DNA of 64,000 nt from Notamacropus eugenii. Its lineage: Eukaryota; Chordata; Mammalia; Diprotodontia; Macropodidae. Position numbers and translations under genes: made by a program. The notes beneath the pieces were generated by a model, which was not told where the DNA came from, searched no databases, and saw nothing but the letters and a program-made list of their open reading frames with translations. How positions within the stretch are numbered: position 1 is the stretch's first letter; each line of letters begins with the position of its first letter. The stretch covers positions 57,586,919-57,650,918 of the forward strand of contig NC_092875.1 in the NCBI RefSeq assembly GCF_028372415.1, written 5' to 3'. Shown piece after piece: positions 47,721 through 58,755 of the stretch.

Positions 47721-48021
47721 ACACTCGAATTGCTGAAATCACCAAATCTTTTAATTATTTGAGGATTTTCTGGTAAGTGAACTCTGTGTAGTTTTAGCCT
47801 CATTTCAGTGTGGAAGGGTGGATCTCTAAAACCAACATGATCTAGATATTTAATTAATATTGTGCTAATAGGAACCGAGGCAAACAACAGCATGGCATCC
47901 GCAAATGGCATTTAATTGGTATAGAAAGTGGAATACAAAAGTAACTAATAGAAATAGTCTTAGCAACTGTTTGCTAAAATGAATATTTCTCCACTTTCCT
48001 TTTGTCTGTTATAGCCCGATA

Positions 48022-48331
48022 CAGCTGGGTGGTGCAGTGGATAGAGCACCAGTGCAGGAGTCAGGAGGACCTGAGTTCAAATCTCACCTCAGACACTTGA
48101 CACTCACTAGCTGTGTGACCTTGAGCAAGTCACTTAACCCCAACTGCCTCATCCTGGGTCATCTCCAGTCATCCTGATGAATATCTGGTCACTGGATTCA
48201 GATGGCTCTGGAGGAGAAGTGAGGCTGGTGACCTGCACAGCCCTCCCTCACTCAAAACAAAGTCAAGAGCAAGTCATGTCATCATTTCTCTGATGGCATG
48301 GTCTTCTTCATCAACGAAGGATGAACTTACA
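48022..48331 (+). repeat. Full-length long-tailed CORE-SINE
   Basis: About 97 percent like the copy at 45955-46255 by eye. It is flanked by identical 12-bp target duplications TATAGCCCGATA at 48010-48021 and 48332-48343. The A-box and B-box are present. The tail ends 'tcaacgaaggatgaacttac'. Confidence 0.95.
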
Positions 48332-48343
48332 TATAGCCCGATA

Positions 48344-49509
48344 AGAAGCTGTCTCCACTGGTTGCTACTTTCCATCTCATATGTATTCCTATTTCTATTT
48401 TCCTACTATTCCTACTTTCAAACTTGGGAAAACAGGCTAAGCTTCATCTTCCTACCCCAATAGATCTCCCAGATGGTTGCAGGTCTCTTTTGGCTTAGGT
48501 ATTGAGATATATTGTTTGCTTTAACCTGAGCCAGTCACAACCTCTATGAGCCAGTTTCATCTGTAAAAGGGATAATAACAACTATAATAAAATAACACAA
48601 TCACGACAATCACAACCTCTCCCTTCCCTTCCTTTAAGCCAAAATAAGACCAGGAATTTGGGTTTCTAAGCCACCAGGGGGCACTGTGGCCCAACCCATG
48701 AAGTTTGAATCTGAACAGCGTAGTGGCAGGGAGTGCATGTTGCCACCATATGGGGCTGCAGGCTTGGGAAAGCAGCTTGTGTCATATAATAGTCAGTCTG
48801 CAGTGGCTCCTGGTAATGGGTCCTTCTGAGCTGCAGACCAGCCTCCCCATCTTGGGATCTCTACTGCTCTCAGTCCTCCCACTTCTGCATGACTCCCTTG
48901 AATCCTGGCAATCTGAGGAACCCTAACTCTTGGCCTGACCTGGTCTTCAGGATTTCACCCTCTCCAACCCCTCACTTCCCTGCCCTGTGATTTCCTCGTT
49001 AATGGCAGATATCTCTCTCTTGTAGGTTAGTATAATTTCAGTGCCAATATTCTCTGATCTAAGCTCCTTCCAGTTTGGATTTTGTTTCTGTTTCTGTCCT
49101 AAGATACTTGTATCACCAAATGCTTAGCCCATATTAAATGTTCTTAAGGCACTTTTAAAATATTTGACTGACTGACTAAGGACTGGTCAGTTTCAGACAT
49201 TCTGTGTTCTAAGGTCCTTTTCTGAATGTCTATGTTGTCCATTCTAAGCTTCCACCTAGCTCTGACATTCTGAATCTCTCCCACTTCTAATGTCCTGAGT
49301 CCAAAACTCTATGATTTAATAGCATCAAATTATAAATATGTTAGGTTATCACAAGAGTTCCTTAAGGCAAGCTACGGAGGCAGTCTTTTACTGGTTCCTT
49401 TACTTGATTGTTCTGGGACTCCAGCTACTTTCCCTGAGCTCCCTGCTCCTATTTTCTATCTTTTCCTCTCTTCTTTTTACATATTTTGTTACCTTCCCTC
49501 TGGACTTGT
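48344..49509. other. Unassigned stretch
   Basis: No supported exon; short open frames show no family resemblance. No clear repeat. Confidence 0.35.
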
Positions 49510-50330
49510 CTTTTCTCTCTATCAATGAATGAATGAGAATTTGTTAAAGTGTTTGCTTAAATCACTATGTCAGTCATTGGGGAAGCAATACCAAAAGTAA
49601 AATACTTCCTGCCCTCAAAGAACCTACATACTAACAAATGACAAATTTAACATACTAACAAATGATTAGCACTTATATAGCTCCTATTATATGCCAGACA
49701 CTGTGATACCTCATTTGATCATCATGAAAACCTTGGAGGTAGGTGGTATTACCATCCCCATTACACAGCTGGGGCAAAAAGAGATTAACCCAAGGTTATA
49801 TAGCCAGTAAGTATCTGAGGGAGGTTTTGAACTTAGGTCCTTCTGCCTCCAGGCTCATTGCTTCTATCTTCTGTGCCACCTGCCTACCTCAGATACTATA
49901 ACATATACATGTATAAGACATATGCAGACTATATACATGTATATATTTATACACACAGAAAATGCATATGGTACTTTTTTGGAGGAGAGGCAGTGATAGC
50001 TAGGGGTAAGGAAGAATCAGGAAAAGCTTCCTATAGAAGGTGACACAAACTTTGAAGGAAGCCAAGGATTTTAAGAAGGAGAGATGAAGAGGGAGTGCAT
50101 CAGGCAGGAGGGACAGCCAGTGCAAAGGCATGGAGATAGGAGATGTTTGAGGTACAACAAGAAAGCTACTTTGATTCCTTCATACGGTGTGAGGCAAAGA
50201 GTAAAATGTATAATTTGCTGGAGAAGTTAGTCAGGCCAGGTTGTGAAGAGCTTTATAAGCCAAATGGAGATAATACAGAGCCATTGGAGTTTATTGAATA
50301 GAGGTATGACATGGTTAGATCTGTGTTGGT
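49510..50330. repeat. Long unnamed repeat interrupted by a MIR
   Basis: 49510-49650 and 50000-50330 carry the ordered motifs of the unnamed family at 11075-12490 ('caggccaggttgtgaagagctttataagcc', 'gagccattggagtttattgaatagaggtatgacatgg'). A reverse MIR ('gcacttatatagctcctattatatgccagacactgtga..ttacacagctgggg') occupies 49660-49885. Confidence 0.55.
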
Positions 50331-50537
50331 CTCTTGTTGCTCATTGTTACTGAAATAGAAGATAAATTCGCATGTAACATGTAAAAAAACCTTCATAATC
50401 TGAGAGATAGTGTAGTGTAATAGATGGAGAGAAGGACTCATAATCCAGAAGACCTACATTCAAGACTCACCTTTGATCCATACTGTCTATGTAACATTGG
50501 CAAGAGCTCTGCAGGACAAAGGGGGTGGAGACACTGT

Positions 50538-51630
50538 TCCACTGGGATGGACAGCCTGGGGGCAGCCCCCAACTGTCTTTAGTTCTAAGACATGCAACAA
50601 GTTGGTCAACTCTTTCCCCTCCCTCCCCCCCCCCATTTCCCCAATCCAAGAGGGGAAAGCAGTGGGACTGGTGGATCAATGAAATCTGGGTATTTCTTTT
50701 GTCTAATGGCTATGAGAGATGAGGGCAGGGACCCAAGAAACTTAACTGTGATCATGCCATAGCAAGCAAGTGGGAACTGTCAGATGAATTTAGCCTTCAC
50801 GAGTCCTAGAGGCCAGGGCCAGGTACCACTTTAATCAGTTTCCACCAGCTCACCTTCTCTTTACCTCTCAGGGCTCCAGGCATTCCCAGACTAGAAACTG
50901 CTGATTTGCATTGGCAGAGGTAGATTCCTCCCTTACAGCTTCCTGCTTGGATTCTAGCACAGGTTCACAGGACCAGGCTTGACAACTGGGAGGTAGTTGT
51001 CAAAAAAAAAAAAAACCCAAAAAACCAAACCCCCAAACACTCCAAACCTGGAGCTAGACTGATTTCATCTCATTCACCTTCACTCCTATGTTCCAGCTAA
51101 ATTTGCTTAATAATTGTAGACCTTGGCATCTCAATTCCTGCTGTGCCTTTATGTTATTGGTCTCCCATGTGCTTCTAGGTATCCTTAAGGTCCTTCAAGG
51201 CTCTACTCAAGGGCCACTTTCTAGGAGAAGCCTCTTCTTCTGTTAGTGCATTCTTCCTCCATCAATTATCATGTATTCCTTGATTTCTGTATAGACCTTA
51301 ATAGTCTAGATGCTCCCTGAAGGCAGGGGCTGTTTCTGTTTTGGTTTTGTATCTCTAGTGCTTAGCATGATGTCTAGATGTTGTAAGTGGTTGTTGTTTA
51401 GTCGTTTCAGTCATGTCCCACTCCTCCTGTCCCATTTGAAGTTTTCTTGGCCAAGATACTGGTGTGGTTTGCCATTTCCTTCTCCAGCTCATTTTACAGA
51501 TGAGGAAATGAGGCAAGCAGAGTTAAGTGACTTTCCTGGGATCATGCAGCTAGCTAGTATCTAAGGCAGGATTTGAACTCAGGAAGATGATGCTTCCTAC
51601 CTCCAGGCTCCACCACGCCACCTAGATGCC
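50538..51630. repeat. Duplicated segment, copy B (empty SINE site)
   Basis: Counterpart of copy A. Around 51079-51093 the sequence 'caccttcactcctatgttcc' is uninterrupted, where copy A has the 301-bp SINE. A minus-strand Mar1-like SINE with an RTE-type end occupies about 51390-51630 and is shared in position with copy A, so it predates the split. Confidence 0.75.
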
Positions 51631-51734
51631 CTGTGTCATAGATGTTTGATAAAATTGGAAAATGACAGAATTTCAGAGTTAGAGGGGACCATGGAGGCCA
51701 TCGAGTCCCATTCAAACCTGAAAAAGAACTCTTT

Positions 51735-51774
51735 TAAAGAAATTCGTTTTCCCTAATTGCAAGAAAAACAATTT
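51735..51774 (-). mobile_element. 3' tip of older L1, left of the nested insertions
   Basis: 'cgttttccctaattgcaagaaaaacaatttttaac' matches the 3' terminus of the L1 at 15345-15410 and joins, after removal of both nested insertions, with 59892-60660. Confidence 0.7.
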
Positions 51775-51787
51775 TTAACATTCTTTT
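51775..51787. repeat. Target duplication, left, of full-length L1
   Basis: TTAACATTCTTTT is repeated exactly at 58756-58768, directly beyond the L1 5' tip. Confidence 0.92.
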
Positions 51788-51880
51788 TTTTTTTTTATTT
51801 TTTTTTTATTTTTTTTTTTATTAATTTTTTTTATTTTTTTTTAATGTTTAACAATCACTGCCATACAATTGCGATTTTAT

Positions 51881-51919
51881 CCCTCCCCACCCACCCCCCA
51901 CTACCTCCCTCCCTCCCCA
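51881..51919 (-). other. G-rich tract in L1 3' UTR
   Basis: The plus strand is a C-rich run; the minus (RNA) strand carries at least four runs of three or more G. It could form a G-quadruplex. G-rich 3' UTR tracts are a known conserved property of mammalian L1. Confidence 0.6.
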
Positions 51920-52201
51920 CGACTGCATACAATTCTGTATAGATTCTACATATACTTTCCTATTGAGTATATTTTCACTATCGTCATGCTATGTAGTCAG
52001 ACTAAGATAAATGAAAGAATCCGTATAACAAATCAGAACATGATACACAAACAGATACACATACACAAACATGATCTGCTACATTATGTGAGTGACTTCC
52101 ATATTTCTCTCTCTGAGTGTGGAAGGCTTTTTGCCTTGAGGTCCACCATTGGGATTTTTTTTTTTTTTCAGAAGTTCTTGTGTTATTACAAAAATCTAAG
52201 T

Positions 52202-55200
52202 CTACCAGAAAAAACTCTCACACACTGTGGTTGTTGCTGTGCATAAAGTTCTCCTGGTTCTGCTCCTTTCACTCAGCATCAGGTCATATAAGTCCTTCCA
52301 GGCCTCTCTGAAGTCTTCTTGTTCATCATTTCTTATGGCACAATAGTACTCCATTACATTCATATACCATAATTTATTCAGCCATTCCCCAATTGATGGA
52401 CATCCCCTTGACTTCCAGTTTTTGGCAACTACATAGAGTGCTGCTATAAATATTTTTGTACATGTGGGACCCTTTCCCATTTTTATGATCTCTTGGGGAT
52501 ATAGTCCTAGTAGCGATATTGCTGGGTCAAAGGGTATGCACATTTTTGTAGCCCTTTGGGCATAGTTCCAAATTGCTCTCCAGAATGGTTGGATGCGCTC
52601 ACAGCTCCACCAACAATGAATTAGTGTTCCAACTCTCCCACATCCTCTCCAGCATTTATCATTTTCTTGTTCTGTCATGTTTGCCAATCTTATAGGTGTG
52701 ATGTGGTACCTCAGAGTTGTTTTGATTTGCATCTCTCTAACCAATAGTGATTTAGAGCATTTTTTCATATGATTATAGATAGCTTTAATTTCTTCCTCTG
52801 AAAATTGCCTGTTCATATCCTTTGACCATTTATCAATTGGGGAATGACTTGTATGATTATACATTTGGGTCAGTTCTCTATATATTCTAGAAATGAGGCC
52901 TTTATCCCCGAGCTTAGCTGTAAAAATTTTTTCCCAATTTACTATATCCCTCCGGATTTTGGTTGCATTGGGTTTGGTTGTGCAAAAACTTCTCAGTTTA
53001 ATGTACTCAAAGTTATCCATTTTGCATTTCATAATGCATTCTATCTCTTCTTTAGTAAAGAATTCTTCCCTTCTCCATAGATCTGATAAATACACTATTC
53101 CTTGCTTCTCCAGTTTATTCATGGTATCAGTCTTTATACCTAAATCATGTACCCATTTGGACTTTATTCTTGTGTACGGTGTCAGGTATGGGTCTATGCC
53201 TAATTTCCGCCACACTGTTATCCAGTTTTCCCAGCAATTTTTGTCAAACAATGAGTTCTTAACCCAGAAGCTGGGGTCCTTGGGTTTATCAAACAGAAGG
53301 TTGCTATATTCCTTGCGTACTGCATCTTGAGTGCCAAGTCTATTCCACTTGTCTACCTCTCTGTTTCTTAACCAATACCAAGTGGTTTTGATAATTGCTG
53401 CTTTATAGTACAGTTTAAGGTCTGGTAGCGCTAGGCCACCTTCCCAAGCATTTCTTTTCATTAGTCCCTTTGATATTCTGGACCTTTTGTTTTTCCAAAT
53501 GAATTTTGATATTATTTTATCCAGCTCTAGAAAGTAATTGTCTGATAGTTTAATTGGTATGGCACTAAATAAGTATATTAATTTGGGTAGAATTGTCATT
53601 TTTATTATATTAGCACGGCCTACCCATGAGCAACTAATGTTTTTCCACTTACTTAAATCTGACTTTATTTGTGCAAAAAGTGTCTTGTAATTGTGTTCAT
53701 ATAGTCCCTGGGTTTGTTTTGGCAGGTAGACTCCTAAGTATTTTATACTGTCTACCCTAACTTTAAATGGGATTTCTCTTTCTATCTCTTGCTGTTGAAC
53801 TTTGTTGCTAATATATAGGAATGCAGAGGATTTGTGTGGGTTTATTTTGTACCCTGCAACTTTGCCAAAGTTGTTTATTAATTCAAGTAATTTTTTACTT
53901 GAATCTCTGGGATTCTCTAGGTAAATCATCATATCATCTGCAAAGAGTGATAACTTAGTTTCTTCTTTGGCTATTCTAATTCCTTGAATATCTTTATCTT
54001 GTCTAATTGCTACAGCTAACATTTCTAGTACCATATTGAATAATAGTGGTGATAATGGACAACCTTGTTTCACCCCTGATCTTATTGGGAATGCATCTAG
54101 CTTATCCCCATTGCATATAATGCTTGCTGAAGGTTTTAGATAGATACTGCTTATTATTTTATGGAAAGTTCCCTTTATTCCTACGTTCTCCAATGTTTTT
54201 AGTAGGAATGGATGTTGTATTTTGTCAAAAGCTTTTTCTGCATCTATTGAGATAATCATGTGGTTTTTGTTAGCTTTGTTGTTGATGTGGTCGATAATGC
54301 TAATAGTTTTCCTAATATTGAACCAGCCCTGTAGTCCTGGTATGAATCCTACCTGATCATAATGTATTAATCTCGTGATTAGATGCTGTATTCGTTTTGC
54401 TAAAATCTTATTTAAAATTTTTGCATCTATATTCATTAGGGAAATTGGTCTATAATTTTCTTTCTCTGTTTTGTCTCTTCCTGGTTTGGGTATCAAAACC
54501 ATATTTGTATCATAGAAAGAATTTGGGAGGACTCCTTCTTCCCCAATTTTCAAGAATAGTGTATGTAGTATTGGAATTAACTGTTCTTTAAATGTTTGAT
54601 AGAATTCACTTGTGAATCCATCTGGCCCTGGAGATTTTTTCCTAGGGAGTTCATTGATGGCTTGTTCAATTTCTTTTTCTGAGATGGGGTTGTTTAAGTA
54701 TTCAACTTCCTCTTCTGTTAATCTGGGCAATTTGTATTTTTTAAAATATTCATCCATCTCGTTTAGATTATCGAATTTGTGGGCATAAAGTTGGGCAAAG
54801 TAGTTTCTAATTATTGTTTTAATTTCCTCCTCACTGGAGGTGAGTTCACCCCTTTCATTTTTAATGTTAGTAATTTGGTTTTCTTCTTTCTTTTTTTTGA
54901 TCAGATTAACCAAAGGTTTATCAATTTTATTAGTTTTTTCATAAAACCAACTATTGGTTTTATTTATTAATTCAATAGTTTTCTTTATTTCAATTTTATT
55001 AATCTCTCCTTTGGTTTTCAGTATTTCTAATTTGGTATTTACTTGGGGATTTTCAATTTGTTCTTTTTCTAGCTTTTTCAACTGCAAGCCTAAGTCATTG
55101 ATCTCCTCTTTCTCTATTTTATTTATGTAAGCATTCAGAGATATAAAACTTCCCCTAATAACTGCTTTTGCAGTGTCCCATAAGTTTTGGTACGTTGTCT

Positions 55201-56092
55201 CACTATTGTCATTCTCTTGAATGAAGTTGTTGATTGTTTCTATGATTTCTTCTTTAACCCAATCCTTCTTTAGAATTAGATTATTTAGTTTCCAATTGAT
55301 TTTTGGTTTCTCTTTCCATGGCCTTTTATTACATGTAATTTTTAATGCATTATGATCTGAAAAGGATGCATTGATTATCTCTACCTTTCTGCACTGGATT
55401 GTGAGATTTTTATGTCCTAGTACATGGTCAATTTTTGTAAATGTTCCATGTACCGCTGAGAAAAAGGTATATTCCTTTCTATTCCCATTTAATTTTCTCC
55501 AAAGATCTATCATATCTACCTTATCCAGAGTTTTATTTACCTCCTTAACCTCTTTCTTGTTTATTTTAAGGTTGGATTTATCTAGTTCAGAGAGGGGGAG
55601 GTTGAGGTCCCCCACTAGTATAGTTTTGCTATCAATTTCTTCCTTCAACTCCCCCAACCTCTCCTCTAAGAATCTGGATGCTATACCACTTGGAGCATAC
55701 ATGTTTAGTAATGATATTGCTTCATTGTCTATGGTGCCTTTTAGCAGGATATAGTTTCCATCCTTATCCCTTTTGATTAGATCTATTTCTGCTTTTGCTT
55801 TGTCTGAGATTAGGATTGCTACTCCTGCCTTTCTTACATGAGCTGAAGCACAATATATTCTGCTCCATCCTTTGACCTTTATCCTATGTGTATCCCCCCG
55901 TTTCAAATGTGTTTCTTGTAAGCAGCATATTGTTGGATTATGGCTTTTAATCCATTCTGCTATCCGTCTCCGTTTTATGGGACAGTTCATCCCATTCACA
56001 TTCACAGTTATGATTACAATCTGTGTATTTCCCTCCACCCTCTTTCCCACCATTTGTGCTTTTAACTCTCCCGTCTCCCTTCCCCTCCTCAA
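52202..56092 (-). CDS. L1 ORF2 protein: endonuclease and reverse transcriptase
   Basis: A 1,296-codon uninterrupted frame ending TAG at 52202. It nicks target DNA and primes reverse transcription of L1 RNA. An APE-like endonuclease spans about residues 24-256, with the expected residues N31, E60, D162, N164, D222, D246 and H247. The reverse transcriptase spans roughly 500-790, with the FADD catalytic box at 717-720 (53933-53944). A C-terminal cysteine motif CX3CX7HX4C lies at 1147-1164. All catalytic positions are offset by 17 from human ORF2p numbering, so translation may begin at M14 rather than M1. The length fits (human 1,275). No frameshift or stop is present. Translation would depend on reinitiation or an internal mechanism after ORF1, about 600 bases upstream. 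Confidence 0.95.
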   Translation of the reverse strand: MRRGRETGELKAQMVGKRVEGNTQIVIITVNVNGMNCPIKRRRIAEWIKSHNPTICCLQETHLKRGDTHRIKVKGWSRIYCASAHVRKAGVAILISDKAKAEIDLIKRDKDGNYILLKGTIDNEAISLLNMYAPSGIASRFLEERLGELKEEIDSKTILVGDLNLPLSELDKSNLKINKKEVKEVNKTLDKVDMIDLWRKLNGNRKEYTFFSAVHGTFTKIDHVLGHKNLTIQCRKVEIINASFSDHNALKITCNKRPWKEKPKINWKLNNLILKKDWVKEEIIETINNFIQENDNSETTYQNLWDTAKAVIRGSFISLNAYINKIEKEEINDLGLQLKKLEKEQIENPQVNTKLEILKTKGEINKIEIKKTIELINKTNSWFYEKTNKIDKPLVNLIKKKKEENQITNIKNERGELTSSEEEIKTIIRNYFAQLYAHKFDNLNEMDEYFKKYKLPRLTEEEVEYLNNPISEKEIEQAINELPRKKSPGPDGFTSEFYQTFKEQLIPILHTLFLKIGEEGVLPNSFYDTNMVLIPKPGRDKTEKENYRPISLMNIDAKILNKILAKRIQHLITRLIHYDQVGFIPGLQGWFNIRKTISIIDHINNKANKNHMIISIDAEKAFDKIQHPFLLKTLENVGIKGTFHKIISSIYLKPSASIICNGDKLDAFPIRSGVKQGCPLSPLLFNMVLEMLAVAIRQDKDIQGIRIAKEETKLSLFADDMMIYLENPRDSSKKLLELINNFGKVAGYKINPHKSSAFLYISNKVQQQEIEREIPFKVRVDSIKYLGVYLPKQTQGLYEHNYKTLFAQIKSDLSKWKNISCSWVGRANIIKMTILPKLIYLFSAIPIKLSDNYFLELDKIISKFIWKNKRSRISKGLMKRNAWEGGLALPDLKLYYKAAIIKTTWYWLRNREVDKWNRLGTQDAVRKEYSNLLFDKPKDPSFWVKNSLFDKNCWENWITVWRKLGIDPYLTPYTRIKSKWVHDLGIKTDTMNKLEKQGIVYLSDLWRREEFFTKEEIECIMKCKMDNFEYIKLRSFCTTKPNATKIRRDIVNWEKIFTAKLGDKGLISRIYRELTQMYNHTSHSPIDKWSKDMNRQFSEEEIKAIYNHMKKCSKSLLVREMQIKTTLRYHITPIRLANMTEQENDKCWRGCGRVGTLIHCWWSCERIQPFWRAIWNYAQRATKMCIPFDPAISLLGLYPQEIIKMGKGPTCTKIFIAALYVVAKNWKSRGCPSIGEWLNKLWYMNVMEYYCAIRNDEQEDFREAWKDLYDLMLSERSRTRRTLCTATTTVCESFFW

Positions 56093-56690
56093 TAGTATTC
56101 ACTTTTCTCCCCCTCCTCCTGCAGCCTTCCCCTCCTTCTTTTAGCCCCCCTCCCTTTTAGTCCCCTTTACTCTTATTGCTTCTTTCCTCCCTTTTAGCCA
56201 CCCTCCCCTTTCTTCCCCCTTCCCCTCCTACTACCTATAGAGCTAGTTAGGATTATCTGCTTAAGGTTATTGTTCCCTCCTTTGAACAAATCAGATGAGA
56301 GTACCTCTCAAACAATGCTCATCTCCCTCCCCTCCTTCCCTCTACTATGGTTTTGTACTTCTTCCTGTGATATAATTTGCCATTTTCTGCTTCCCCCTTT
56401 CCACACCTCCTATTACATTCCCTTCTCATACTTAAATCATATTTTTGCCATGACATCATTTACTTTATGCCCGTTCCCTCTACATATATCCCTTTTATCA
56501 TAATAGCTGCACAGTTCTCAAGATTAACAGGTAGCATCTTCCCTTACAGGGAGGTAAACAGATTGCCCTAATTGAGTTGCAAGTTTTTGTTTTTGTTTTT
56601 TCCCCTCTGTTTACCTTTTTATGATTCTCTGGAGACCTGCATTTGAAGATCAAATTGTCTATTGAGTTCTGGTGTTTTGGTCAGGAAGCT
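56093..56690 (-). other. L1 inter-ORF region
   Basis: About 600 bases between the ORF1 TAG and ORF2, much longer than the 63 bases of human L1. The first 72 bases after the TAG stay open in the ORF1 frame, to a TAA at 56619-56621. The remainder is purine-rich on the coding strand and matches the 3' region of the HAL1 elements, consistent with HAL1 having arisen by loss of ORF2. Confidence 0.7.
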
Positions 56691-57800
56691 CTAGAAATCC
56701 CTTATTTCGTTGAATGACTTTCTCCTTGCCTGAAATGTTATGCTGAACTTTGCTGGGTAGTTGATCCTCGGTTGGAGTCCCAACTCCTTTGCCTTACGGA
56801 ATATTGGGTTCCAATTCTTTCGATCTTTTAATGTAGAAGCTGCAAGGTCCTGTGTGATCCTGACTGTGTGACCTTGATATTTAAATTGTTTCTTTCTGGC
56901 TGCTTGTAGTATTTTCTCCTTCACTTGATAGCTCTGGAATTTGGCAACTATATTTCTTGGGGTTTTGAGTTTGGGATCCCTTTCCGGTGGGGAACGGTGG
57001 ATTCTTTCGATGACTATTTTGCCCTCTGAGTCTAGTACTTCTGGGCAGTTTTCCTTGATGATTTCCTGGAAGATATTGTCCAGACTCTTTTCTTCATCAT
57101 GGGTTTCTGGCAGGCCAATAATTCTTAGATTTTCTCTCCTGGATCTATTTTCCAGGTCAGTTGTTTTTCCAATTAAATATTTTAGATTTTCTTCCATCTT
57201 TTCATTCTTTAGATTTTGTTTGACTGACTCTTGTTGCCTCATTGAGTCATTAGTTTCTACTTGCCCAATTCTGATCTTGATCGTATTGTTTTCTTCAGTT
57301 AGCTTTCGCATCTCCTTTTCCATCTGGCCAATTTTTCCCTTTAAGGAGCTATTTTCTCCATTTAATTTTTGTACTTCTTTTTCCATTTGACCAATTTTCC
57401 CAGTTAGGTTTTGGGTTTCCTTTTCCATCTGATCAATTTTCCCTATTAGGTTTTGAGTTTCCTTTTCCGTTTGATTAACTCTTCCTTTTAGGGAATTATT
57501 CTCTCCAGTTAATTTTTGAACTTCCTTTTCCATTTCTTCAATTTTCTTTTTCAGATTGATGTTCTCATCAGTGAATTCTTTTTTTATGGTTTTAAAATCA
57601 TTGGCCAGTTTTTCTTTTATATCCTTCTTCAGACGTTCCAGGTAATCTAGTTGTGCTTGGGAGAAATTCATAGTCCCATCTGAGGTTTCAGATGGAAGTA
57701 CAGTCTCAGCTCTGACCTCTTTGGTGTTTGTGTTTTGGTCCTTATCCCCATAGAAAGATTCTATGGTTTTTTCACTTTTCGTCTGCTTTTTCCGATTCAT
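56691..57800 (-). CDS. L1 ORF1 protein, probably C-terminally truncated
   Basis: A 369-codon frame from ATG at 57800 to TAG at 56691. ORF1p is the trimeric RNA-binding chaperone of the L1 particle. A coiled coil spans about residues 50-185 and is built of near-repeats: 21-residue units at 91-111, 140-160 and 161-181, and 14-residue units at 112-125 and 126-139, all multiples of the heptad. An RRM-like domain (about 205-290) begins with YLIGKTTDLENRSRREN. The C-terminal domain starts near 293 and includes NYPAKFSI. Compared with the two HAL1 ORF1 copies, the frame stops early: where they read EIEDFQAF, this copy reads EIRDF then TAG. The following 23 codons still read like the family C-terminus (TPEL, SRES). 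Confidence 0.9.
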   Translation of the reverse strand: MNRKKQTKSEKTIESFYGDKDQNTNTKEVRAETVLPSETSDGTMNFSQAQLDYLERLKKDIKEKLANDFKTIKKEFTDENINLKKKIEEMEKEVQKLTGENNSLKGRVNQTEKETQNLIGKIDQMEKETQNLTGKIGQMEKEVQKLNGENSSLKGKIGQMEKEMRKLTEENNTIKIRIGQVETNDSMRQQESVKQNLKNEKMEENLKYLIGKTTDLENRSRRENLRIIGLPETHDEEKSLDNIFQEIIKENCPEVLDSEGKIVIERIHRSPPERDPKLKTPRNIVAKFQSYQVKEKILQAARKKQFKYQGHTVRITQDLAASTLKDRKNWNPIFRKAKELGLQPRINYPAKFSITFQARRKSFNEIRDF

Positions 57801-58755
57801 GATGTTGGCTGAGTGTTGTAGCTTTTGGTTCTTTCAGTCAGAAGGTACAGATCTTTTAAGTTGAGTTGATGTTTGTCTAGGCTAAAAGCAGGCTTTTTTT
57901 TTTTTTTGTTGTTGTTGTTTCCCAGATCAACCCTGGGTTTAGCTTGATAGGTGTGTGGGAGGTGTGGTCTGTTCTCAGGATATCTCCTCAGCTGGCCTGA
58001 GGCAAAGGCAAGGTCCAGGGGGATGGTGATCCCAGCTTCCCTATTGTCTTCCCTTTTCCCCTGGAGGGCTGGGGCACGCCTAGAGGCTAATGCGTGTTCC
58101 CGCCCCTCCTGGGGCTCGTCTCCCTGGCTGAGGCTTGCTTGGGTCTCAGTGCGAATTTTTCTCTGCCCTGGGTCGTCTGTCCCTCCAGATAGCCTCCACC
58201 ACGGTAGGAAGAATCCCCCTTTGCCACCTCTCCAGCCTCTGGTGTTATGAGACCACCCGCCCCCTTCTGCTGCTCCCACTGATCCAGGATCAATCTGGGG
58301 AAGAATTTTATGGTTCCCTCACGGTCATCGGGGGGGAGGGGAGAGCACTTACTGATCACTCCGGCATCCCAGCTTCTGGATGTTCAAGTAGTGACCCACT
58401 GAAGTCCCGTCTTTAGGCTGAAGATTTCAAAGGCTGTTGCGCTGATATCGTTGGCTCGGCCTGGCTTATCTCCTGCTCCGCTGGTCTCGCCCGCCACTCT
58501 CGGGCCCCTCGGGTCGCCTCCGCCCTGCCGCGCCGACCGCGCTGCGCTGTGCGCCAGGCTCTTACCCCCACGGAACAGATCCCTCCCGTGGACCTTCCAG
58601 TCCAGCCTGGGCTCCGAATCTGTCAAAGTCCGTCTCCCACTGGATTCTACACCTCCAAAGTCTGGTCAGACTCTCCCCCCAGAAATATCCAAAGGAGTTT
58701 TTCCAGGAGCTTAGGTGAGTCGTTGCTTTCACTCCGCCATCTTGGCTCCGCCCCC
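57801..58755 (-). promoter_or_regulatory. L1 5' UTR and CpG-rich promoter
   Basis: The 955 bases upstream of ORF1 contain a dense CpG cluster at about 58448-58554 (around 16 CpG in ~107 bases), rare elsewhere in the window. A YY1-type site (AAGATGGCGG on the minus strand) lies at 58735-58745 within the first 20 or so bases, as in human L1, where YY1 sets the start site. A poly-T run (A-rich on the L1 strand) lies at 57893-57907. Confidence 0.8.

Larger units (their letters stand above)
51783..58755 (-). mobile_element. Full-length L1 retrotransposon, ORF2 intact
   Basis: A complete minus-strand L1 of about 6.97 kb. It comprises a 5' tip reading GGGGGCGGAGCCAAGATGGC on the minus strand (58755 down), a 955-bp 5' UTR, ORF1 57800-56691, a ~600-bp inter-ORF region, ORF2 56092-52202, a ~360-bp 3' UTR with a G-rich tract, and an A-tail of about 60 bases (T-rich at 51783-51842, broken by regular A). 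Exact 13-bp target duplications flank it. It landed in the 3' end of an older L1, right beside a HAL1. Intact ORF2, retained CpGs and perfect duplications indicate a recent insertion. Confidence 0.95.

Noticed and set aside
45955..48343. tRNA genes from the A/B box sequences
   Set aside because: The boxes belong to SINE heads; no cloverleaf with intact acceptor stem follows.
48705..48926. 73-codon open frame (leucine/serine-rich) at 48.7 kb
   Set aside because: No splice context, no family resemblance, no conserved motif.
52844..56571. Plus-strand open frames of 60-145 codons between 52.8 and 56.6 kb
   Set aside because: Antisense shadows of the intact L1 ORF2 and inter-ORF region.
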